Source: a virus. Taken from it: DNA of 38,680 nucleotides. Made by a program: the position numbers and the translations under genes. Below are positions 9,033-19,600 of this stretch, piece by piece. The notes under the pieces were generated by a model. That model was not told where the DNA came from. It searched no databases and saw only the letters and a program-made list of their open reading frames with translations. The stretch's first letter is position 1. The number at the start of each line of letters is the position of its first letter. Where the stretch lies: the IMG/VR virus record IMGVR_UViG_3300000117_000064, positions 1-38,680 of that record; one strand, written 5' to 3'.

Positions 9033-10621
9033 CATTTACAGGAAACATCAAATCAGATTTTATGAAGCTCGCTGGGGTTTCCATAGATAAGAGACCTAAT
9101 CTAATAGATTATGCAGCTACGGATTACATCTCTTTACGTAATGCTTTACTTGATTATTGTATGGCGGTATACCCTGAAGACTATAAGTATTTTGTAGAGT
9201 CTGATCTTGGAATAATGTTTATTGAACTTATTGCCTACATGGGAGCTTCGTTATCTATGAAGGCAGATATGTTAGCTAACGAGAATTTTTTAGCTACAGC
9301 TAATCAACGGTCCTCCGTTAGTAAGTTACTACAGCTTATCGGTATTCGTATGAGAGGTCCTATTAGTTCTGCGGCAGACGCTGTTCTGGCTATGGAGGAT
9401 ACCTTTACAGGACAAACGGGAACGGTTACGATAGGGCCTCAGAACCGAGTAATCACTACTACTTCCCCAGAGGATGGAGCGGCACTAACTTATACTTTGT
9501 ATAAAGTGGTCAATGGGTTAGTGGATGTAGCTAACACTGACGGGGCGATCAACCTAGATTTGGAGCTTGAGACTTCAAACCCTGATACGGAACGCAACGT
9601 CTTTGAAAACTTAGTTATTCAAGAAGGAGCTTTAGTTACGGATAGTGGTCAGTTCGCAGCCACGGAAGCAAACAAAAGCATAAGGTTAACTCAGTCGCCT
9701 GTAGTAGAGGGGTCTGTCCAAGTTTTTATTGAATCTAATGAAGATAATGCCAATGGTGCTTACACCGAGGTAGATAACATTTACTTTGCTTCTGGTTCCT
9801 CTGATAAGATCTTCCAAGTAACTTATGACAATTCTTATGGAGCTACTGTCGTTTTTGGGGATGGATCCGTGGGAGTATCTCCTGATAGTAATGCTGGTTA
9901 TTTTGTAACGTATCGAATAGGTGGAGGGTCTCGCGGTAACATCGCAAAGGAGTCTTTGAACTACGACATAGTAACCAGCCAAGGTACAGGAACAGTCAAC
10001 AACCCCTACCCAGCCACAGGAGGACAGAACGCGGAAACGGTGGATCACGCCAGACGATACGCTCCTTTGAAGTTCCGTTCCCAGGATCGCCTAGTTACCC
10101 TTGAGGATTACTCAGCGTTTGCTAATACCTTTGTAGGTAACATAGGTTCTTCCGGTAAAGCAACTGCGGTAACTCGTAATGCTTATTCATCAGCTAACGT
10201 TATTGATATCTATTTCCTAGAAAAAGCAAACGACTTACAATTACAAAAAGCAACGTCTAATTTCAAGACGGAGCTTTTAGCAGCGATTCAACCAAAAAAG
10301 ATGGCTACAGATCATGTAGTAATTGTAGACGGGTTGGTACGTACTTTAGATCTTGTGACTACTATCCGTGTTGATAAGGAGCAAGAGCCTAACCAGGAAG
10401 TAATTAAAGCAAAGGTAAGAAATAAGATTCTTAGTTTTATGAATGTAGACAACCAAGAGTTCGGTAAAAACGTTTCAGTAGCAGATCTCAACCGAACAAT
10501 CTTTGAAGTTGACGAAGTTAGGTTTTCTACCCTAGATAACATAGGTCAGGATATTCGTATTGATTTCAACGAGATAGCTCAGGTCAATAACGTAACTATA
10601 AATATACAATACTTAGATTGA
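9029..10621 (+). CDS. 6: Baseplate wedge protein gp6 / gpJ family
   Basis: The start is an ATGA overlap with gp25, with a GAGG element upstream. The N-terminal helical part contains DLGIMFIELIAYMGASLSMK and DMLANENFLATANQRSSVSK, the standard beginning of gp6/gpJ proteins. The baseplate-J core follows: SLNYDIVTSQGTGTVNNPYP, then ATGGQNAET (residues 329-337), then a conserved R-x-x-A-P-x-x-F-R-x-Q-x-R-x-V-T-x-x-D-Y segment ending near residue 362, and VGNIGSSGKA. At 530 aa it is shorter than T4 gp6 (about 660 aa) and longer than P2 gpJ (about 300). It should dimerise and form the iris-like wedge ring around the hub. Confidence 0.9.
   Translation: MTFTGNIKSDFMKLAGVSIDKRPNLIDYAATDYISLRNALLDYCMAVYPEDYKYFVESDLGIMFIELIAYMGASLSMKADMLANENFLATANQRSSVSKLLQLIGIRMRGPISSAADAVLAMEDTFTGQTGTVTIGPQNRVITTTSPEDGAALTYTLYKVVNGLVDVANTDGAINLDLELETSNPDTERNVFENLVIQEGALVTDSGQFAATEANKSIRLTQSPVVEGSVQVFIESNEDNANGAYTEVDNIYFASGSSDKIFQVTYDNSYGATVVFGDGSVGVSPDSNAGYFVTYRIGGGSRGNIAKESLNYDIVTSQGTGTVNNPYPATGGQNAETVDHARRYAPLKFRSQDRLVTLEDYSAFANTFVGNIGSSGKATAVTRNAYSSANVIDIYFLEKANDLQLQKATSNFKTELLAAIQPKKMATDHVVIVDGLVRTLDLVTTIRVDKEQEPNQEVIKAKVRNKILSFMNVDNQEFGKNVSVADLNRTIFEVDEVRFSTLDNIGQDIRIDFNEIAQVNNVTINIQYLD
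10597..10604 (+). promoter_or_regulatory. Exact match to the T4 late-promoter box, just upstream of the 3571-aa gene
   Basis: TATAAATA lies inside the 3' end of gp6 and ends 16 nt before the ATG at 10621. T4 late promoters consist essentially of this octamer. The spacing would place a transcript start only a few nt before the ATG, so the leader would be very short. The same octamer occurs by chance inside other genes here (23434-23441, 25039-25046), so this is only a candidate. Confidence 0.2.
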
Positions 10622-13600
10622 TGGGAAGAAAATACACAAAGCGTAATTTTGGGGAATATTTAGAAGCTTTAGTACCTGAGCTTTACACAGTTGAAGATAT
10701 CAACCTGAGCGGGTTAGAATTAGATCCTGCTTTAGATATCATAAACCGCCATATATCCTTAGCGGATCAATGCTCTACCTTCTTATCTGTATCTGCTATT
10801 TCTGGGGATCCTGAAACGGAACGGCTTGATAGTATTTCTGGTATATCACAGTTCTTTGTGAAGCAGAACGCCCTTACCAAGGTTAGCCCTTTTGACCTTG
10901 AGACTAAGATTCTTCTTCCGTTAGGTTTTACGTTAGCTGATTATGGAAGCCGAACAGAATTTATAGAAGCTATCTCTGAGAATATTATGCCTCTGTTGGT
11001 CCCTGCTACCCAAACAGATTCTTCAAACCTAGAGAATAATATCTCTACTTTATCGGCCCTTACAGAGTCTACTGACGCTTCTTCGGTACATAACTATTTA
11101 GTAGACTCCTTAGGTTGGTTTTATTTCCTAAATACTAGTGCGGATGGAGGGCTAGACTATTCTCCTAGTTCCTATGTATTGAGCGCATTCGGTGATGTGT
11201 TTGAAGGTAAGACCCTTGAAACGGTAGATGGCATCAAAGGACTAACTGAGTATCTTTGGCGCAACGTAGCAGCGTCAGGATCTTTCGCACAATTCATACC
11301 AGAGGATTATGTGTCTGGAACAGCAGACGCTAATGTAGAAGCCTCCGCAGGGGAAGTAGCTACATATACGTCAGGTATTCAAAAGTTGGATGCCATAAAG
11401 ACGATGATGGATGTGGTGTACTCACCGCTATACTTAGACAGTACGGACACTAAGGTAAGGGATTCTTTCGACTCCTTTATTGATGCAGGTATAAAGCAAA
11501 CAGAAAAAGTTGCTTCTGGACCCATGACGAAGTTTCTTCGTATTATGGGATACTCTGTAACGGATATTAGTGATGAGGTAGAGGGTATAGGTCTCCTATA
11601 CGACATCGAGAATTGCCCAGAGGAGTACCTTCAGTATATCGCACAGCTAATTGGTTGGCGTCTTCGAGGTAACGCTCCTTCAAAGTGGAGGCATCAGTTA
11701 CGTACTGCGGTTGATCTCTATAAAAAGTCTGGAACGCTTGGAGCTATACAAGCAGCAATCAATACCTTGATCACTGATTCTGTTTTTGATGTATCAGGCA
11801 AAGCTTCTGAGTTGTGGGAATCTTACCTGCCTCACTTAGTTTGGTATGCCTTAGGTACTGAGTCTCCTTTGTTTAAAGACCTAACAACGTGGACGGCAGA
11901 CAAGGCGCTTCTAGGACAGATATACAGCTATAGTTCAAGTAGTGTAGAAGAAAACCTGAAGATAGTAACAGATCAAATCCTTCTAGATCTTTATAAGGCA
12001 TTCCCCCAGAATTTCCGTTATTGTGAAGAGTTGATGCCTGTGCCTCGCTTCTTTGGTTTAGACAAGCAAGGGTGCGAAGAAGAGGAAGTATACACTTTGG
12101 TAGGAGAGCCAGATATGCTACCCTTCCGAGTAATACGTCCAGAGGATGGAGGGTATCAAGCACAACGTAAGGTTGCCATCACTAACGGAGAGGAAGCCGC
12201 CTGGGACGCTTCGCTTAGTGAGGGTCCTCTAGGGTATGGAGTGTACTTAAAAGGCTTAGAGCGCACTCCTGGGGAGCGTCCTGAGTATCTGAAGTTCCGT
12301 GGAGATCTTACCTTCCTATTCAATTACAGGAATAAAGTAAACTGGCCCCTTCCTCCTTTCGAAGAGATTAAGTACTACCGAGACAGCATTACTTCAGGAG
12401 GTATGATAAAGCTTCTTGTTGAGAGGCTGAAGTGCTTCCAGGTAAGGGAGGAGTTTGCCGAGTGGTTAGGTTCTTTTATCACTGAGGCTACTCTCACTGA
12501 CGATAGCAACTTAGGTAGTTTGAATGAGTGGTTGATGTTTTTCCCGGAACAACAAGAAGCACTAAACTTCAACGATGTAGTACTAAACCCTTCAGATTAC
12601 CAGAGAAACCTGATAGATCTTTTCAATGGAAAATCCTCTCATCTCTTCATAGACTTCGATGAAACTGATTTTGATTTCTCTAAAACTACGCTTGAAGGAG
12701 ACGGTAAGTATGCTTTATATGAGGCTGCTCGCATCTCTAGAGAGTTTTCTCCTGCCCACACTATTACTAGAGTCAACCTAAACGCATCAGCAATAGACGA
12801 CTACGATGCTGATGCGGATATGCGTTCCTTTATAGGGTTGAAAAGCACTGACGGGTATGAGGGGTATGCTTCTGGGGCTGTCCTATCTAACTTTGAAAGT
12901 AGTGGTGTTGCGGGAACAAGTACTTTTGGGCGTGATGATGTAGATAATATCTATGATTCTTATCTCTCTTCTACGACGGTATTTGAACCTCTACCGGAAA
13001 CACCCGCTAGTTATAACCCTAACAACTTTATTGTTGCTCATGATTATGTAAATACTGCTAAGGAGGATTTTGAGAGTTTCCATCTAGAAAAAAGGGCAAA
13101 TAGAGATGGAAGGGTTAATATTTACGGTAAGGATTTTATGTATAGTCGTAACTATCTTAACCAGAGAAATAATAGACACATAGAAGACGATGAGTTTGTT
13201 GTAGAAAATGATTCTCAGGGAAGCCCATCAGGGATTGTATTTGGTCCGTTTGATTTTGAAATAGCCATAGGGCAAGATGCACCACTGTTTAGAAAAAATG
13301 GTAATAGACCTAATGGTCAAGTAGATTCTTGGGGGTTTTCTAGGTTAGGTATAAAATATACTTTCCAGAACCAGGCTAGTTATGATTATTTCTTAGACTA
13401 TAACCCCAGATACAACTTTAGATATAACCCAGACATTTATGAGGATGCGTTTAATCTCTCAGGATTCGACTGGATATGGCCTAGTAATGGTTATTACGCA
13501 CCTATGAGAGGAACTCGTACACTTGATCAGCCTAATCTGACAATGTATTTTATGCCTCCTGGAAGGAGCCAGGCCGATTTTCAAGAGATAGTAAATATGT

Positions 13601-16600
13601 TCGTTGGTTTCTCAAGTCAGGACCCAGAAGATCGTTACGGTATCAGGTGGGGTTTAGAGTATTCTAGGTATGACTATCCTTTTGGTTTTAGACAAGGGCC
13701 TGGACCTTGGGATCCTAGGTGTAATGATCCTGACAGGGGAGGTTTCCAAATGATAGGTCAAAATTTTACAGGGGCTGGAAACCCGTTTCATATTGATTTA
13801 GATCCTTCAGGCGCTTGGGATCCAGGACGGGCCGTAAACAATATTCCTTCCTGGTTTACAGCCGCAGGATTTGAGCTTGTTCCCAATTCTCGCTTTGCAG
13901 GTACTGGAGCAGATCTGGTTAAAAGGGATAGATCCCTATCGTTCTGGACTACTGCCGCCGATGGAAGGTGGATTGTAAACAGAGGCATAGATGTTGAGGT
14001 TGAAGCTGTGTATGGGTTGGACGCTGTGAGTTCTACTCTTTCCCCCGTTCCTGCTATCCTGGCAATTGAGCCTGGGGCTATGGTTGATGTTAATTGTGCT
14101 ATATCAGGAGTCGATGAGGTTGGCCGTATAGCAGAACAAGCTTGGTATTTGCAGCGTGAATACAATGCTACTGATAGGTATTTTTTCGATTGCGACTACT
14201 CTAAGTGCGGCGAGGGGCATTTTTTGTATCTTCAGACCTTGAGCGGAGTATACCAAGGATGTACTTTTGATTATTGTACAGGACAGGCTATACAAAATCG
14301 TTATGATATAGGTAAGACCGCTCCAGTGGCAACAAAGCCTACGACTATATTAGTAAAAGATTCTCACCTTTATAATTGCGGCGGGCATGAAGTAATATTC
14401 AAACATGGTGGAAAAGGAAGAGTTGATAATCAACCAGTGATTTACGAACCTGGAGAAAAGAACTTCAATCCTGGAGGCTCTTGGACATCTTACAATATTA
14501 CTTTACAGAATCATGGTAGTACAGAGTTCCCTGCGAAGCATATTGTGGAAGATAGCACTCTTATTCAGAATGCTGATTATGTTTATATGTCTTCCTCGAC
14601 GCCTGGGTACTCTAACTGGGATAGCATGAGCCCAGAAGCTAGAATAGCAGCAGCTAGTGAGCCAAACCGAGGAGGAAGAAAGTCTTGGAGGGGTTTACTA
14701 AGCGCAGTGAAGACTAGACCTTCTAGCCCTTTGCATGTTGTAAGGTTCCCAACAAGAACAGTTCCTACGTTTGGGGATTTGGCTACTATAAACCCAGGCC
14801 CGGAAGACCAGGAAACTGTAGTAGTTGAAGATACGGGGGATCTTTATTATTATACCGGAGGGGGACCTTATGAAATTATTGATGGGTTTCCTTCTTGGAA
14901 GCATTTCCCTGATGCAGAGTTTGGTTATACAAGGTCCCATGTAAAATTAGCTAATAATTTATTTTTCTTCATACAAGCTCATTCGAACCAAAATCAGATG
15001 AAGATACAACAAGCCAAGCTTCTTGAAATTAAACACAATTGTTTTATTTATGATAGGGGTGCAGGTAATGCTACTGGGGGTGCGTTTAATGGTGTGCGGA
15101 GTGATATTTCGTGCAAAATTGACGGCAATCCTGAAGATAAGCTTTGGGATGAAGACTTCAATCACCTATCAACTAGTAGTATTCAAATAAGTAACAATGT
15201 AGCCAGTGCGCGTAACGGGGCTACAGCAGGTATAAAATTCACAATTTATGATTCTCAGTTTTGGGATAATAAAAATAAGTATACTACAGATCCAAATAAA
15301 CCCTTTAACTTGAATTCCACAAATGGACCATTTGCAATTTTAACCCCCAAAATAATAGGTCAAGAAAATGTAGGTCGAACTTGGGATATACAAAGAACCA
15401 AAATGAAATACTCTCCTCCAGGGTATGTTGTAGGAGGAGTGTTTACACCTACTAATGATTGGGAAGACGTAAATGTGGCGGACTCTGCTCAGCACAGAAA
15501 AAACTTAATTGAAGCTGCTTTAGAAAATGGCCGAGTAGAGAATGCTATAACAGCAGCGTTTATAAGAAATGAGTCCTGGGAGCAGTTCAAAAATTCTACC
15601 GATAGAGCGAATGAAACTTTTACAGCTTCTGGGGATGATGGGGTATTCTTTACTGATCGTCCGTATAATGTAAGCATTGATGGTGCTTATCCTACTGCTT
15701 CTACTGGTTCAGGTCCTAGGTTAGAACCTCCTTCTACTTTAAATCCTCCTCCTGCTATATCTGGGGAGTTTCCTCCGAATAATTCTACAGGAGTTTATAC
15801 AGACATAACGGATCTTTCGTGGAACCCTAACGGTCTTACTGATACTTATGATGTGTACTTCGGCACCTCTACCTCTCCTCCTTTGGTAGGTGACGACCAA
15901 ACAGCAACTACTTATGATCCTGGTACTTTAGCTACAAATACAACGTATTACTGGCGTGTAGATGGTGAAAATGTAAACGGAGTTACTGTTGGAACTGAGT
16001 TTAGTTTTACTACAGGAGGACCAGCACCTCCCGCTCCTGGACAGTCAACGAACCCCAACCCGGCATACGATGCAACGGATGTAGCAAGAAACCAAACGCT
16101 TACTTGGGACGCTCCAGCAGTAACTGGGAGTGAGGGTCCTGCTGAAAGATACGATATTTATTTCTCTAAAACTTCTGATTGGGACGGAAACAATCTTGTA
16201 AATTCAAACACAAGTATGCTTTCTTACACCCCTAGCACAATGCAATATCTTCAAGAGTATACTTGGCGTGTAGACGCTAAGAATATTTCTGGAACTACTA
16301 CAGGTGTTGAATGGACATTTACAGTAGAAGACGCTCCTCCCCCTCCTGGAGTTCCTACTGATATTGTCCCTGCCAACGGAGCAACGCTAGTTGATATAAA
16401 CCAATTGCTTAGTTGGACTGCTCCTGTCGAGTCTCCGGGGAATGGTCCTGTTGTAGACTATAAGGTATATCTTACCGATCAGCCTACTGGTCCCGTAGGA
16501 ACCGATTCTATAGGCACTACCTCTAATACCTTCATCGACCCAGGCACCTTAGAGTATGATACACCTTACAGGTGGTCTGTTTTTGCCAGGGGTGTTCCTG

Positions 16601-19600
16601 ATGCCAATGGTAACCCTCAAAGTACATCTACCGGGCCTAAGACTTTTAGAACAGCGGAGGCTCCAGGGCCCCCTGATGTGGTTACTGATAGACTACCCAG
16701 TGCTGGTTCCACTGATGTTGAAACTAATGTTACTCTTTCTTGGGTAGAGCCGACAACGGGAGGGCCTTTAGTAGACTATTCCCTTTACTTTGATACTGCC
16801 GCTAATTGGAATCCTAATGTAACTGGGCCTACAGAAATACTTCCTGCGGGAACAACGTCATGGAATCCTGGCTACCTATTAGAACAAGACACTCTTTATA
16901 GGTGGGCAATTATAAGTAGAGGGGTTATTGTAAACGGTGTTCGTCAAACAGCTAACCCAGGAAGCATAACCTTTAGAACTGAGACAATAGCCCCAGACCC
17001 GCCTGGAATTCCTGGAAACCTGACTCCCGCAGATGGAGAAATTGATGTTTCGATCAATCAAACTCTTTCTTGGTCTACCCCTACGGAAGGCCCTGTCGAT
17101 GAGTATGATGTTTACTTCAAAGCACCTGGAGGGTTTCTTGAGCTAGTAACTACTACTACAGACTTATATTATGATCCTGGTACGCTACTTTATTATGGAA
17201 CCTATTCTTGGAAGATTGTAGCTAGAGGTTCTGGAGGAGAAAGTGAGTCTAGTGTTCAGACGTTCCGAACGATCAGCCTCCCCGATCCCGGTGGTCCGTT
17301 AGGGTTACCCAGTGCTGTAAGTATAGGTAAGCCATCTAATACTACAGAAGCTCCTGTTTGGTCTGATCTTACTTGGTTAGCATCTAATAATACTTCTTCC
17401 TATGAAGTATTCCTAGACACTTCTGCTTCCCCTTCTACTTCTTTAGGGGTAACTGAGAGCACGTTCTTAGAATTAGATAACCTGGATTCTAATACTACTT
17501 ACTATTGGCGTGTAGATTCTACAAACGTAAACGGTACAACTACTGGTAATGAGTTTACTTTTGCAACGGGTGACCAAGCCGTACCCGCCCCAGTAACATT
17601 AGGAATACCTAATGGGCCAGAAAAAACACTTACAAATCTTTCCCTTTCTTGGAGACCTGCTGAGGACGCTGAGTCTTATGATGTATACCTAGACGAAGTA
17701 TCTCCTCCTAGTACTCTTTTAGGAAACGCTAAAACTACTTATATTGATGCTACTGATCTAAAGTACGGTACTACTTACTTTTGGGAAGCTGTAGCCAAAA
17801 ACAAAGAAGGTGAGACTAGTGGAACTGAATTTTCGTTTTCCACGATAGGTTCCGCTCCTCCGGGGTCTGTTGTTTCTGGCGCTCCTGACGATACAACTAA
17901 CGTTGAAATTAACACTCCTTTGTCTTGGTTAGCTGCTTCTGCTACTACAGACTATAAGGTATATCTGGACACTTCTTCTTCTCCTAGCAGTTTAGTAGGA
18001 ACTACCAGTACTACTGTTTTAGAAATACAAGAGCTTGAATACTCTACTACTTATTATTGGCGCGTAGATACGGTAGGATTAGGAGGGTCTAATACTGGAA
18101 CACAATTTTCTTTTACTACTAGAGATCCTGATCCTCCTGCGTCTGTTACTTTTGGCGTACCTAACGGTGTGTCTGGAGTAAACGTAGCTACTGATCTTGT
18201 TTGGGGAGCGTCTCCTTCAGCCACCACGTACAGAGTTTACCTTGATTCCTCTTCTCCGGCTACTACTTTAGTTGGAACTACTTCTAATACTTTTCTAGAT
18301 GTTGATGATTTAGATCCTAGTACTACGTATAATTGGAGAGTAGACGCTGGCAACTTAGGAGGATATACTACTGGTAGTGGCTTTAGCTTTACTACTGAGG
18401 TACTTCCAGATGTGGTCACTGGAGGTGCTCCTAACTTACAATTCGATGTTCCTATTAATGGCACAGTTCTTCAGTGGATCGAGGCTTCTGAAGCAGAAGA
18501 TTACCTCGTTTATTTTGGGATTAACCCAGAGGATTTGGATCTTGTAGGAATTACTAGTCAGACTCAGTTTCCTTTACAGCCTTTAAGGTATGGAACTACT
18601 TATTATTGGAAAGTTACTTCTAGAAACGGTGGAGGCACAACTGTTATGCCTTTTGAGTGGATGTTCCAAACAGAAAGTGAACCTATTATACCTGCCAAAG
18701 TAAACCGTAGAGATTTGCGCCGTAGAAACTTTGCTAAGGTTCTTCCCAAAGAAAGCTATTATGAGCGAACAGGACATAATGCTCCTGTTTCTTGGGACGT
18801 ATCTACCTTAGAGAATAGTTACGTTAGTAGTTTAGGAGAGATGCCTTTAGGGTACGTAGCCAGTGCTGGTACATTCCACCCTGTAGTGGATCCTATCGTA
18901 CCTTCTGGAGTATGGCACCACTGTGAAGGATTGAACTCCTCTAGTATCTTCTCTGGAGTATCTACCAGTGCTACGTTCCCTTATCGAGGTATCACTGAAC
19001 TAGGTGAAGGCTCACAGTATGTTGACCGCTGCCAGACTCCAGATATCTACATTACTATGCATGAGCTTCTAGAGCTAAAGGCTAGGGATTATGCTAAAGA
19101 AATTATAGAAGCTTCGGCAGAGCAGTATGCTGATGAAGATTATTGGAAAGAGAACATAGTAAGCTTAGCTAACTCAGCTATTGACACTGGTTATGTTCTT
19201 AACAGCTTTAGTGAATACGAGAACTTTAGTTTTGGGCTTGGACTTCACAAGCTCTTCACGGCCTACAGTAAGTATTTCTTGAACCACGGAACTAGCCCTT
19301 ACTTCTGGGATAAGACTGGGGGAAACGTCTTCGCTCATGTATTTGGCAAAGGTCTTTACAACTGTGATTTCAAAAATAAAGGAGCCGGATATGCGCTCCC
19401 AGACGGAAGAAGTTTCTTTGCTTCTAGTGTAGATTCTGGTTTATCTATAAACTCTGATACTGTTTGGTTAGAATCTAGTACAGAAAGAAACAATCTGATT
19501 TCTGATTCAGGCAGCGTGGGGGAAGTTCTTGAAAATCCTACTTGGATTACACTCAATCCCGCTACCTACGAAGAGGAAGAAGGAGTACTGCACGTACTTC

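Noticed and set aside
15766-18672. CRISPR or satellite-type repeat array
   Set aside because: The periodic signal comes from diverged protein repeats in one open frame; there are no identical short repeats with unique spacers.
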